Of a DNA stretch of 58,808 nucleotides, positions 17,515-26,060 are shown in pieces. Source of the DNA: an uncultured Oscillospiraceae bacterium (GTDB lineage Bacteria > Bacillota > Clostridia > Oscillospirales > Oscillospiraceae); NCBI GenBank assembly GCA_934597175.1, contig CAKTQR010000014.1, positions 1 through 58,808 on the forward strand, given 5' to 3'. Numbering within the stretch: position 1 is the first letter of the stretch; each line of letters starts with the position of its first letter. The position numbers were made by a program, and so were the translations under genes. The notes under the pieces were generated by a model, which was given only the letters and a program-made list of their open reading frames with translations, did not search any database and was not told where the DNA came from.

Positions 17515-18282
17515 ATGAGAAATATCGCCCTGAAAATCAGATACGACGGCAGCAGATACCACGGCTGGCAGGTGCAGAAAACGGAGGTCTCCGTGTGCCA
17601 GACGGTGCAGGAGGCACTGAGCAAGATCTGCGGACATCCGGTGAAGGTCACCGGCTGCGGCCGCACGGATGCCGGAGTGCATGCATTAAACTACTGCGCA
17701 AACTTCCGCACCGACTGCCGCATACCCATTGACCGCTTTGCGCTGGCGGCAAACTCACGCCTGCCGGACGACATTGCGGTGCTCGATGCCGTCGAGGTTT
17801 CGGACGACTTCAACGCCATATCCTCCTGCATAAAAAAGGAGTATATCTATAAAATCTATAACAGCAATATCCGAGATCCGTTTTTGGAAAAGCGAGCGTG
17901 CTTTTACCCGTCGAGCCTTGATATCGAGCTCATGAAGCGGGCTGCCAAGGCCTTTGAGGGCACGCATGATTTTGCCGCCGTGCGCTCGCTCGGCACGGAG
18001 ACCAAAACCACCGTGCGCACCGTCTATTGGTGCAGGGCGGAAAAGGCGGGCGACCTCATAACGGTGTCCATATGCGCCGACGGATTTTTGTACAACATGT
18101 GCCGTGCCATGGTCGGCACGATGGTCTACGCCTCCTACGGCAAGATATTGCCCGAGGATATCCCGCACCTGCTTGAGATCGGCGACCGCAGGCTCACAGG
18201 GCCTACCATGCCGCCGCAGGGACTGTACCTGAACCGTGTTTGGTATGACGGGCCTGCCGGACAAATGATGATAAAGGACTAA
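17515..18282 (+). CDS. truA: tRNA pseudouridine synthase A
   Basis: 255 residues. The catalytic Asp lies in GCGRTDAGVHA (about residue 52); DGSRYHGWQ near the start and FLYNMCRAMVGTM near the end are TruA hallmarks. It converts U38-40 of the tRNA anticodon arm to pseudouridine. Three bases separate it from ecfT; the same adjacency is known from B. subtilis. Confidence 0.97.
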   Translation: MRNIALKIRYDGSRYHGWQVQKTEVSVCQTVQEALSKICGHPVKVTGCGRTDAGVHALNYCANFRTDCRIPIDRFALAANSRLPDDIAVLDAVEVSDDFNAISSCIKKEYIYKIYNSNIRDPFLEKRACFYPSSLDIELMKRAAKAFEGTHDFAAVRSLGTETKTTVRTVYWCRAEKAGDLITVSICADGFLYNMCRAMVGTMVYASYGKILPEDIPHLLEIGDRRLTGPTMPPQGLYLNRVWYDGPAGQMMIKD

Positions 18283-18284
18283 CG

Positions 18285-19298
18285 ATGAAGAAACTGACTT
18301 TAGCCGCCGTGTTGGCTCTGAGTATCGCCCTGACCGGCTGCACGGCGGAAAAACCGGTCGAGAGCTTTTATATCGGAACGGGCGCACATCAGTGCTATGC
18401 CGCAGTCGGCGACAGCCTCATGACCGCAACCACCACGAGCGTCAGAGTGTTCGACGCAAAGGGAGAAGCGGCGCTCGATAAAGCCTGCGACTTTAAATAT
18501 CCCGCCGTGTGCGAAAACGCCGACACTGCTGCCGTGTACGATATCGGCGGAACACAGGTCGTGTACCTCGACGGCAGTGCGCTCGATGCCAAAAACAATA
18601 TAATTTCCGCCGACCTCAGCCAAAGCGGCCACTTGGCGCTGTGCACCGAGGAGGCGGGCTACAAGGGCTCTGTCACGGTGTACGCTGCGGATAAGACCGA
18701 GGTGTACAAGTGGTTTTCGGCGGATAACTGGATCGTCAAGGCGGCGGTATCACCGGACGGGGAGCGGCTTGCGGTGCTCGTCTCAGGCGAAAACGGCAGT
18801 GTCGTCAAGCTTTTTAAGCTTGACAGCGCCGACGAGCAAGGCTCGTTTGCAGCCGATGATACGGTTTTCGACGATATCTGCTGGCTCGGCGATAAGGTCT
18901 GCTGCATAGCCTCGGATAGACTGTATTTCTGCTCGGTAACCGGCAAAGCCGAGGGCGAATATTCCTTTGACGGCAAGTTTTTGGACATGTACGCAGTTTG
19001 CGGCGACAATATCGTTTTGGAGCTGCGTGCCCACAGCTACGGTGGAGCGGGAACGCTAGTTTCCATCAGCAACTCCGCAAAACCCGCCGGCACGGCCGAG
19101 CCCGGTGCGGAGATAGAGTGCTTTGACTGTGCTGACGGCAAGCTTCTGTGCCTTACGCAGAATAAGCTGCTGTGCTATGACGATAGCCTGAGCCTTAAGT
19201 ATGAAGCGGAGCAGACCGGCGCACAGACTGCGCTTGTCAGGGCAAACGATGCCGTGCTCATATCCGGCACGGAGGTCAAGGCGACCGATATTAAGTAA
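18285..19298 (+). CDS. Lipoprotein with beta-propeller-like repeats
   Basis: 337 residues. A signal peptide ends in the lipobox LTGC (Cys about residue 19), so it is a lipid-anchored surface protein. The mature part consists of irregular 40-50 residue repeats with alternating beta-strand pattern (for example SPDGERLAVLV, LGDKVCCIASDRLYF, ADGKLLCLTQNKLLCYD), as in WD40/YVTN-type propellers. No catalytic motif. Two bases after truA and about 40 before the Clp gene, so probably co-transcribed. Function unknown. Confidence 0.75.
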   Translation: MKKLTLAAVLALSIALTGCTAEKPVESFYIGTGAHQCYAAVGDSLMTATTTSVRVFDAKGEAALDKACDFKYPAVCENADTAAVYDIGGTQVVYLDGSALDAKNNIISADLSQSGHLALCTEEAGYKGSVTVYAADKTEVYKWFSADNWIVKAAVSPDGERLAVLVSGENGSVVKLFKLDSADEQGSFAADDTVFDDICWLGDKVCCIASDRLYFCSVTGKAEGEYSFDGKFLDMYAVCGDNIVLELRAHSYGGAGTLVSISNSAKPAGTAEPGAEIECFDCADGKLLCLTQNKLLCYDDSLSLKYEAEQTGAQTALVRANDAVLISGTEVKATDIK

Positions 19299-19338
19299 AA
19301 TCATATATGTATTTACAACCTTAAAAGGGGGTACAACT

Positions 19339-21678
19339 ATGCAAGTTAAAATGTGTTCACGCTGCGGTAAAAATGTGGCTGTCGTGTTTATCACAAAAAT
19401 GGAGGGCAACGAGACGAAGAACGAAGGGCTTTGCCTCAAGTGTGCCCGTGAACTGCATATAAAGCCCGTCGACGAAATGATGGAGAAGATGGGCATTTCC
19501 GACGAGGATCTGGACAGCCTGAGCGGTGACATGATGAACGCCCTCAACGGTGTCGAGAGCCTCATGGACATTGACGGCACCTCCGACGATTCCGACGATG
19601 ACGGCAAGACTGCGACTTTTCCGTTTTTAAATCGCCTTTTCGGCGGTCAGAACGGCCAGAACGCCAATAACGCTCCCGAGGGCGGTGCGGAAGCACCCAA
19701 GGATAAGCCCGAGGGCGGCCGGCCGACAAAGAAGAAGTTTTTGGATAACTACTGCATCAACCTCACCGACCGTGCAAGAGCAGGCAAGCTCGATAACATG
19801 ATAGGTCGTGCCGAGGAGCTCGAGCGGGTAATTCAGATACTCAACCGCCGTCAGAAGAACAATCCCTGCCTCATCGGCGAGCCCGGCGTCGGCAAGACCG
19901 CCGTTGCCGAGGGCCTTGCCCAGCGCATCGCCATGGACCAAGTGCCGTACAAGCTGCGCAATAAAGAAGTCTACCTGCTTGACCTCACCTCTCTCGTTGC
20001 CGGTACGCAGTTCAGAGGTCAGTTTGAAAGCCGCATGAAGGGGCTTATCGAGGAGATACGCAAGCAGGGCAATGTCATTTTGGTCATCGACGAGGTGCAC
20101 AACATCGTCGGCGCAGGCGATGCCGAGGGCAGCATGAATGCGGCAAATATCCTAAAGCCCGCCCTGTCCAGAGGCGAGATACAGGTCATCGGTGCGACCA
20201 CCTTTGCCGAGTACCGCAAGCACATCGAAAAGGACACTGCGCTTGAGCGCCGCTTCCAGCCCGTGACGATAAACGAGCCGTCGATATCCGACAGCATCGA
20301 GATATTAAAGGGCATCAAGCACTATTACGAGGACTACCACGGCATCGTCATCTCCGACGAGATGTGCGCCGAGGCAGTCAAGCTTTCCGAGCGCTATATA
20401 ACCGACCGCTTCCTGCCGGATAAGGCGATTGACCTCATTGACGAGGCAAGCTCGGATGTTAACCTCAAGGATAAGAATATAATCCGCCTTGCCGAGGCGA
20501 GAAAGGATCTTGACGACCTGCGCTACGAGCGTGAAGCTCTCATGAGCGCCGACGCTCCCGACGGCGGCGAGCTCACCGACGAGGTGCTCGACAAGCGCTA
20601 TGAGCGCATAGCGGAGCTAAGAAGCAAGGAAATGCAGCGTGAGCAGGAGATAACCTCACTTGAGCTTGAGGGCAAGCCCGAGCTTACGATGGATAACCTT
20701 GCCCGCATAATCGAGCTTTGGACGAAGATACCCGCCTCCTCCATCCGTGAGGACGAGTTTGAGCGCCTTGCCGAGCTCGGCGACAGACTGCGTGAGCACA
20801 TCGTCGGCCAGGACGAGGCAGTCGATGCCGTGTGCGCCGCAATAAAGCGCAGCCGCATAGGGCTTAAGGCAAAGCGCAAGCCGACGAGCTTCATCTTCGT
20901 CGGCGGCACGGGTGTCGGCAAAACAGAGCTTGTAAAGCGCCTTGCGGCCGACCTTTTTGACAGTCCCGAGTCGCTTATAAGGCTTGACATGTCCGAGTTT
21001 ATGGAGAAGTTCTCCGTTTCGAGGATCATCGGCTCGCCCCCGGGCTATGTCGGCTATGACGAGGCAGGCCAGCTTACCGAGAAGATACGCCGCAAGCCGT
21101 ATTCCGTCGTGCTCTTTGACGAGATAGAAAAGGCGCACCCCGATGTTCTGAACATCCTTTTGCAGATACTCGACGACGGCAGGATAACCGATGCTCAGGG
21201 CAGAACGGTCAACTTTGAAAACACCGTCATCATCATGACCACCAATGCCGGCAGCAACACAAAAAGCGGCTCGCTAGGCTTCGGCGGCAGCCTGAACGAT
21301 ATGGGCAGGGAGCGTGCGCTCAAGGCGCTCAACGAGTTCCTGCGCCCCGAGTTTATAAACCGTGTCGACGAGATAGTCTACTTTAACCAGCTTTCTGAGG
21401 AAAACTTCCGCTCCATCGCAGAGCTCATGCTCACCGAGGTCAAGGATGCGATCGCCGAACGGGGCATCACGCTCAGCTGGAACGATACGCTTGCTGATTA
21501 TCTTGTAAAGCACAGCTACTCGGTCACCTACGGCGCACGCAATCTGCGCAGGACGATACAGAAGGATGTCGAGGATGCGATAGCCGAGAAGGTCATCGAG
21601 CGCAGGGGCGAAAATGTTGCACGCATCAGGCTGTCGGCTTCCGACGATAGGGTAAAAGTCGAGGTGAGAAAGTCATGA
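19339..21678 (+). CDS. Clp ATPase with N-terminal zinc finger (ClpE-like)
   Basis: 779 residues. The N-terminus has a zinc finger with Cys at about 6, 9, 32 and 35 and then an acidic, disordered linker, in place of the double Clp-N domain of ClpC; this is the ClpE arrangement. AAA-1 has Walker A GEPGVGKTA (about 180-188) and the VIDEVHNIVGAG sensor stretch; a UVR/M-type linker follows (about 395-450); AAA-2 has GGTGVGKTE, FDEIEKAHPDVLNILLQILDDGR and a C-terminal D2 domain. It unfolds substrates for ClpP or acts as a disaggregase. GGGGG precedes the ATG at 19339; an earlier in-frame start inside the lipoprotein gene is rejected. No CtsR heptamer repeat was seen upstream. Confidence 0.93.
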   Translation: MQVKMCSRCGKNVAVVFITKMEGNETKNEGLCLKCARELHIKPVDEMMEKMGISDEDLDSLSGDMMNALNGVESLMDIDGTSDDSDDDGKTATFPFLNRLFGGQNGQNANNAPEGGAEAPKDKPEGGRPTKKKFLDNYCINLTDRARAGKLDNMIGRAEELERVIQILNRRQKNNPCLIGEPGVGKTAVAEGLAQRIAMDQVPYKLRNKEVYLLDLTSLVAGTQFRGQFESRMKGLIEEIRKQGNVILVIDEVHNIVGAGDAEGSMNAANILKPALSRGEIQVIGATTFAEYRKHIEKDTALERRFQPVTINEPSISDSIEILKGIKHYYEDYHGIVISDEMCAEAVKLSERYITDRFLPDKAIDLIDEASSDVNLKDKNIIRLAEARKDLDDLRYEREALMSADAPDGGELTDEVLDKRYERIAELRSKEMQREQEITSLELEGKPELTMDNLARIIELWTKIPASSIREDEFERLAELGDRLREHIVGQDEAVDAVCAAIKRSRIGLKAKRKPTSFIFVGGTGVGKTELVKRLAADLFDSPESLIRLDMSEFMEKFSVSRIIGSPPGYVGYDEAGQLTEKIRRKPYSVVLFDEIEKAHPDVLNILLQILDDGRITDAQGRTVNFENTVIIMTTNAGSNTKSGSLGFGGSLNDMGRERALKALNEFLRPEFINRVDEIVYFNQLSEENFRSIAELMLTEVKDAIAERGITLSWNDTLADYLVKHSYSVTYGARNLRRTIQKDVEDAIAEKVIERRGENVARIRLSASDDRVKVEVRKS

Positions 21679-22703
21679 TACGGTTTGAAAGCGATTACCT
21701 TGAGGGCGCTCTGCCGCAGATAATGTACCGGCTTATGAGCACGAATTTCGAGCAGACCGCAGGCTACGGCTGCGACAAATACTGCGAAAAAGCCCGTGAG
21801 CTTATTAAAAAGGAGTGCGCCGCTCCCGATGCCGACATTCACTTTCTCGTCGGCGGCACGCAGACGAACATGACAGTCATCGCCGCAGCACTCCGCCCGC
21901 ACCAGGGCGTGCTTGCAGCCCAGACTGCGCACATCGAGGCGCACGAGACGGGGGCTATCGAGGCGACCGGCCATAAGGTCATAACGCTTGCAAGCCGTGA
22001 CGGCAAGATAAGCGCCGGACAGGTCGAGGACTATGTCCTGCGCCACCGTGCCGACGAGTCGTTTGAGCATATCGTCCAGCCTGCAATGGTGTATATCTCG
22101 CAGCCGACCGAGACCGGCACGGTGTACACACTTCCCGAGCTCGAGGAGCTTTCCGGCGTGTGCCGTAAGCTTGGGATTTTGCTGTATGTTGACGGTGCAC
22201 GCCTTGCCTGTGCACTCGCCTGTGAGGGCACACCGGGCTTACCCGACCTTGCAAGACTGTGCGATGTTTTCTACATCGGCGGCACGAAGCACGGAACGCT
22301 CTTCGGCGAAGCGGTCGTTATCTTAAACGATGCGATCAAAAAGGATTTTCGCTACATCATCAAGCAGCACGGCGGCATGTTCGCCAAGGGCAGGATGCTG
22401 GGGCTTCAGTTTGACGAGCTTTTCTCTGGCGGCACATACTACGAGGTAGGCCAAAACGAGGTGCGTCTTGCACAGCGCATTGCCAATGCGTTCAAGCGCA
22501 AGGGTATAGAGCTTTACTATGACTCGCCGACAAATCAGGTGTTCCCCATTTTGAGCGACGAGCAGATAAGAAAGCTTTCGGAGACATACTCGTTCTCCAT
22601 TCAGAGCAAGGTCTCAGGCGGCACGGTGACCCGCTTCTGCACCAGCTGGGCGACCACGGATGCAGCGGCGGACAAGCTTATTAAGGACATTGAGGAGCTT
22701 TAA
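21675..22703 (+). CDS. Low-specificity threonine aldolase family (PLP)
   Basis: 342 residues. Fold-type I PLP enzyme: HFLVGGTQTNMTVIAAAL near residue 56, an LYVDGARLACAL aspartate motif (about 172), and the PLP lysine in YIGGTKHGTLFGEA (about 204). The family splits threonine or allo-threonine to glycine and acetaldehyde. It starts inside the Clp stop codon (ATGA overlap), so its translation is coupled to Clp. Substrate preference cannot be read from the sequence. Confidence 0.9.
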   Translation: MIRFESDYLEGALPQIMYRLMSTNFEQTAGYGCDKYCEKARELIKKECAAPDADIHFLVGGTQTNMTVIAAALRPHQGVLAAQTAHIEAHETGAIEATGHKVITLASRDGKISAGQVEDYVLRHRADESFEHIVQPAMVYISQPTETGTVYTLPELEELSGVCRKLGILLYVDGARLACALACEGTPGLPDLARLCDVFYIGGTKHGTLFGEAVVILNDAIKKDFRYIIKQHGGMFAKGRMLGLQFDELFSGGTYYEVGQNEVRLAQRIANAFKRKGIELYYDSPTNQVFPILSDEQIRKLSETYSFSIQSKVSGGTVTRFCTSWATTDAAADKLIKDIEEL

Positions 22704-23219
22704 ATGAAGGATAAAATCGAGATAATAAAGGGCGATATCACAAAGCAGGCGGTCGACGCCATCGTCAATGCCGCAAACTGCTCGCTTCTCGGCGGCGGCG
22801 GAGTTGACGGCGCTATACACAGGGCCGCAGGTCCGGAGCTTCTGGCAGAGTGCCGCACGCTCGGCGGCTGCAAAACCGGTGAGGCGAAGATAACAAAGGG
22901 CTACAAGCTCCCCGCAAAGTATGTTATCCACACCCCCGGCCCCGTGTGGCACGGCGGCAGCCACGGCGAAGCGGAGCTTCTGCGTTCGTGCTACCGCTCA
23001 TGTCTGTCTCTTGCAAGCGAAAACGGCTGCAAGACGGTGGATTTCCCGTCTATCTCCACGGGCGTGTACCATTTTCCGCTCGATAAAGCCTCGGATATCG
23101 CCGTCAAGGCCATTGCCGAGTACCTGTTCGAGCATCCGGAGATCGAGCGTGTGCGCATGGTCTGCTTTGACGAGCACACCAAGGGCTATTACGAAAGCGC
23201 ACTGGAGAGCCTTAAATGA
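22704..23219 (+). CDS. Macrodomain protein (O-acetyl-ADP-ribose deacetylase type)
   Basis: 171 residues, a single macrodomain. The ADP-ribose loop IVNAANCSLLGGGGVDGAIH (about 19-38) and the second loop SISTGVYHFPLDKA (about 116) match YmdB/MacroD-type hydrolases, which remove ADP-ribose or act on O-acetyl-ADP-ribose. It begins directly at the end of the aldolase gene and overlaps the rhomboid gene by four bases. Confidence 0.93.
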   Translation: MKDKIEIIKGDITKQAVDAIVNAANCSLLGGGGVDGAIHRAAGPELLAECRTLGGCKTGEAKITKGYKLPAKYVIHTPGPVWHGGSHGEAELLRSCYRSCLSLASENGCKTVDFPSISTGVYHFPLDKASDIAVKAIAEYLFEHPEIERVRMVCFDEHTKGYYESALESLK

Positions 23220-23776
23220 AACGACTGTTCAGACTGCAATATAACTCGCCGGTGGTGCTGACCTTTGCACTGATATCGCTGGGCGCACTGCTTTTGGGCA
23301 AGCTCACCGACGGCTGGACGACAAAGTATCTGTTCAGCGTGTGGCACTCCTCGCTTGCCGATATCCTCACATATCCGAGGTTTATCCTCCATGTGCTCGG
23401 GCATTCCGACTACAGCCACTACATAGCCAACATGATGATGATACTCGTCGTCGGTCCGGGACTTGAGGAAAAGTACGGCAGCAGAAATCTGCTAAGCGCA
23501 ATTATCATCACGGCGCTCGTGTCGGGTCTTGTGCACTGGTTTCTGTTCCCGGGAACTATGCTCCTCGGCGCATCGGGCATCGTGTTCATGATGATAGTCA
23601 TGGCGTCACTCGCCGGTATGCGTGACGGATGCATACCCATCACACTCATCCTCGTGCTGGTGCTCTACCTCGGCAACGAGATAGTCGACGGCGTCATGCT
23701 CAGCGACAACATTTCGCAGCTTACGCACATAATCGGCGGCATCTGCGGTGCGGTATTGGGGCTCAGAAAACGATGA
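23216..23776 (+). CDS. Rhomboid-family intramembrane protease
   Basis: 186 residues, about six membrane segments. The active Ser is in LGASGIVFMM (GxSG, about residue 120), the partner His in LTHIIGGICGAVLG (about 171), and the amphipathic HSDYSHYIANMMMILVVGP loop resembles the rhomboid HxxxHxxxN helix. It cleaves membrane helices; the substrate is unknown. ATGA overlaps link it to both neighbours. Confidence 0.85.
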   Translation: MKRLFRLQYNSPVVLTFALISLGALLLGKLTDGWTTKYLFSVWHSSLADILTYPRFILHVLGHSDYSHYIANMMMILVVGPGLEEKYGSRNLLSAIIITALVSGLVHWFLFPGTMLLGASGIVFMMIVMASLAGMRDGCIPITLILVLVLYLGNEIVDGVMLSDNISQLTHIIGGICGAVLGLRKR

Positions 23777-24201
23777 GGAAAAGAGTTTTGATCTCCGCCT
23801 GCCTTTTGGGCGTTGACTGCAAATATGACGGCGGAAATAACCGCTTGCCGGACGATAAGCTCGAACGGCTCAAAGCAGAGTACGAGCTTATCCCCGTGTG
23901 CCCCGAAGCCTACGGCGGTCTGACCACCCCAAGAGCACCGTCCGAGCGGCTCGGCGACGGCGTTGTCTCGAAAACCGGCAGAGATGTCACGGCAGAGTTT
24001 CAAAGGGGCGCCGAGGCGGCGCTTCACCTTGCGCAGCTTTTTGAAGCAGAGACCGCCATTTTAAAAGAAAACAGCCCCTCCTGCGGCTGCGGCACTGTCT
24101 ACGACGGCACATTCAGCGGAACGCTCACACCCGGCGACGGCGTGACCGCCGAGCTATTAAAAGCCCACGGCATTACCGTCATAGGCGAAAGCGAGATATA
24201 A
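23773..24201 (+). CDS. DUF523 family protein
   Basis: 142 residues. The opening VLISACLLGVDCKYDGGN, the CPEAYGGLTTPR segment and the LKENSPSCGCGTVYDG segment are characteristic of DUF523 (COG1683), whose conserved Cys residues suggest metal or Fe-S binding. No enzymatic role is established. Last gene of the run; ATGA overlap with the rhomboid gene and a strong terminator right after the stop. Confidence 0.9.
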   Translation: MRKRVLISACLLGVDCKYDGGNNRLPDDKLERLKAEYELIPVCPEAYGGLTTPRAPSERLGDGVVSKTGRDVTAEFQRGAEAALHLAQLFEAETAILKENSPSCGCGTVYDGTFSGTLTPGDGVTAELLKAHGITVIGESEI

Positions 24202-24227
24202 AGAGACCCAAACGGGTCTCTTTTTTT
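24202..24227 (+). terminator. Intrinsic terminator closing the 14-24 kb run
   Basis: AGAGACCC-AAAC-GGGTCTCT followed by TTTTT, starting at the stop codon of the DUF523 gene. Confidence 0.9.
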
Positions 24228-24271
24228 ATTGTGATGCATAGTCTTGTATAAAAAGCAAAGGAGCACAGACT

Positions 24272-24562
24272 ATGGCATACGAGGAAAAGGAAAAGCTAAA
24301 GCCGGCAGTGAAGCCACATTCGGTGAGCATGGACGACAGGTGCAGGCTCAATGTCACGGGGGTCGACGATGTCGAGAGCTTTGACGAGACGACCATCGTC
24401 ATGAACACATCACAGGGTAATCTCATCGTTCGGGGCAGCGGCCTGCACATCGGCAAAATTAGCCTCGATGTGGGCGAAATCAAGGTCGAGGGCATGATAA
24501 CCGACCTCAGCTACGAGGAAAAGGCGCACACGGGCGGCTTTTGGTCGAGGCTGTTCGGCTAA
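24272..24562 (+). CDS. yabP: Sporulation protein YabP
   Basis: 96 residues; one small beta-rich domain with the family pattern RLNVTGVDDVESFDETTIVM, TSQGNLIVRGSGLHI and GEIKVEGMI. YabP is made in the mother cell and is needed for spore formation in B. subtilis. AAAGGAG lies eight bases before the ATG. Directly followed by yabQ. Confidence 0.93.
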   Translation: MAYEEKEKLKPAVKPHSVSMDDRCRLNVTGVDDVESFDETTIVMNTSQGNLIVRGSGLHIGKISLDVGEIKVEGMITDLSYEEKAHTGGFWSRLFG

Positions 24563-25084
24563 ATGGAGATCGATGTTTCAAGGCAGCTATTGCAGATCGG
24601 CGTGTCGTGGCTCACGGGCTTTGCCTCGGGGCTCGTCTACGACATTTTCCGTGTGCTTCGCCGCAGGCTGAAAGCGTCGTCGCTGTTTGACGGGCTTTTT
24701 TGCCTTGCCGTGCTGTTTGCGCTGTTCACCCTCGGAATGAGTGCGGGGGAAGGCTCGCTGCATATCTTCATGCTGGCGTTTTTCTGCCTCGGCTTTGCAA
24801 GCTATATGCTGCTTTTGAGCGATGTCGTGCTTGCCCTTCTCAATAAAATTGCGCAGCTGATCGCAGCACTTTTTGCACCGATGTTGCTAATTATGAAAAA
24901 AACAGGTGCTGTCGTCAAAAAACTCTTTTCAAATGCAGGGAATTGGTTTAAACTGAGAGCACAAAAGATGAGGAAGGGCAAGGAAAAGGCGGTTGAAGAG
25001 GACACATTGTATTCTGGGGATAGTGCTGACGGTGCTGGTCGCATATGCTACCCTGAGCCTCGTCGGCGTAATGAGCGACCTTAA
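24563..25084 (+). CDS. yabQ: Spore cortex biosynthesis protein YabQ
   Basis: 173 residues with four membrane segments in the first 115 residues, opening QLLQIGVSWLTGFASGLVYDIFRVLRR-like, as in YabQ. YabQ sits in the outer forespore membrane and is needed for cortex formation. The ATG abuts the yabP stop. The basic, low-complexity C-terminus (from about residue 140) is unlike the family and is read through the start of the next gene. Confidence 0.9.
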   Translation: MEIDVSRQLLQIGVSWLTGFASGLVYDIFRVLRRRLKASSLFDGLFCLAVLFALFTLGMSAGEGSLHIFMLAFFCLGFASYMLLLSDVVLALLNKIAQLIAALFAPMLLIMKKTGAVVKKLFSNAGNWFKLRAQKMRKGKEKAVEEDTLYSGDSADGAGRICYPEPRRRNERP

Positions 25085-25262
25085 TGAGGCAAAGGCGGCG
25101 ACGGCGGAGCTTGAGGCCGAGCTTGCGCAGGCACACAGCGAAAACGCCAAGCTCAAGGCGGATATAGACAGTCTCGGCACGGATGAGTCGGCAGAGAAGC
25201 TTGCAAGAGAAAAGCTCGGGCTCGTAAAATCCGACGAGATCGTGTTTGTCGACATGAAGTAA
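24993..25262 (+). CDS. divIC: Septum formation initiator family protein (DivIC/FtsB type)
   Basis: 89 residues: a short N-terminus, one membrane helix (about 6-27), a coiled coil (about 30-62, with AELEAELAQAHSENAKLKADI) and the closing AREKLGLVKSDEIVF motif of DivIC/FtsB. It is part of the divisome with FtsL and DivIB. The start is a TTG (AAGGA about ten bases upstream) because no later start would keep the membrane helix. It overlaps yabQ by 92 bases in another frame, unusually long. The yabP-yabQ-divIC order is conserved in Firmicutes. Confidence 0.85.
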   Translation: MKRTHCILGIVLTVLVAYATLSLVGVMSDLNEAKAATAELEAELAQAHSENAKLKADIDSLGTDESAEKLAREKLGLVKSDEIVFVDMK

Positions 25263-25321
25263 CAAGGCGCATTTCTTGCAAAAACGGCATATCACACCCG
25301 CATATGTGGCGGGAAAGCAGC

Positions 25322-25357
25322 AAAAGCAGCCCGGCAAATGCCATGGGCTGCTTTTTT
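25322..25357 (+). terminator. Intrinsic terminator after yabP-yabQ-divIC
   Basis: AAAGCAGCCC ... GGGCTGCTTTTTT. Confidence 0.85.
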
Positions 25358-25803
25358 GCGCCCAAAAGCTGAAATTTCGCACCCTGCATTTTTGCAAAGG
25401 GATATAAGTGACAAAAAAGCGCAGGAGCGCATTTTGCCCGTTTGTCTGTGTGAGTTTTACGAAAATTTTAAGCATCGTCCGAAAATGAGCCTTAAAAATG
25501 CAGGACAGACTTGCGCAATAAGCTCCAGATGCGGCAAATTTGCATAATTTCAAAGCTGGAACTTGCAAATGAAATTTTGCCGGCCTGCAAAATGCAAGCA
25601 GCAATGCATCTGTTAAAACTTAAACTTGCATTTTTAACGCCGTTTTAACGCTCAAAGAGCCCAAAATGAATAATGCATAAAGTGCACCTTCAAAATTCAA
25701 AAATGAAAATGCACGGTTTTGAAGGACAACGAAAATAAACTGCAAAAGCAAATTTCTTGTGCAAGTTCAACAAATGCGTTTGTGTAGGTCTCACAAAAAA
25801 GAG
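25358..25803. other. Gene-free AT-rich stretch dense in TGCA words
   Basis: No credible gene: the only frames lack ribosome sites and family signals. The stretch is far richer in A and T than its surroundings. From 25270 to 25840 I count about sixteen TGCA tetramers, mostly as TTTGCA, TGCAAA or TGCATT; chance would give about two. No tandem period or long dyad is evident. Confidence 0.6.
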
Positions 25804-25831
25804 TTGATTTTTCATAAAAAACAGCTATACT
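25804..25831 (+). promoter_or_regulatory. Promoter of the 25-residue peptide gene
   Basis: TTGATT-N16-TATACT, 58 bases before the ATG at 25890. Confidence 0.65.
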
Positions 25832-25889
25832 GAAACTGCAAGCAGGAAATAAACCTGAACATGAATTTATGAAAAGGAGATCTATTAAA

Positions 25890-25967
25890 ATGGTAGCAGG
25901 ACTCGGAATTTTTGTCGCAGCTTACTTTGCAGGCATGGTCTGCATGACCGTAAAGGGCATGGCATAA
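25890..25967 (+). CDS. 25-residue membrane peptide gene
   Basis: A very short gene: MVAGLGIFVAAYFAGMV then CMTVKGMA. AAAAGGAG lies eleven bases before the ATG, a promoter is 58 bases upstream and a strong terminator follows at 25995, so it has a complete expression unit of its own. Residues 2-18 form one hydrophobic helix with small residues (G, A) spaced as in helix-packing motifs, followed by a short basic tail, so it is likely a single-pass membrane peptide. No family is recognised. It is not likely to be a leader peptide for rluA, because a terminator intervenes and there is no codon run. Confidence 0.7.
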   Translation: MVAGLGIFVAAYFAGMVCMTVKGMA

Positions 25968-25994
25968 TAGATTTGACTTATTGATATAGACTTG

Positions 25995-26023
25995 AAAGAC
26001 GACCTTTTGGGGTCGTCTTTTTT
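25995..26023 (+). terminator. Intrinsic terminator after the 25-residue gene
   Basis: AAGACGACC-TTTTG-GGTCGTCTTTTTT. Confidence 0.9.
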
Positions 26024-26060
26024 GTTGCGTTCGGGGATAAGAGCGTGTATACTTGGTGAC

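Noticed and set aside
19299..19338. CtsR heat-shock operator before the Clp gene
   Set aside because: No tandem AGGTCAAA-type heptamers; the gene is only 40 bases behind the lipoprotein gene.
25338..25547. Small frames inside the AT-rich TGCA-dense stretch
   Set aside because: They begin inside a terminator stem or lack ribosome sites, and show no protein-like pattern.
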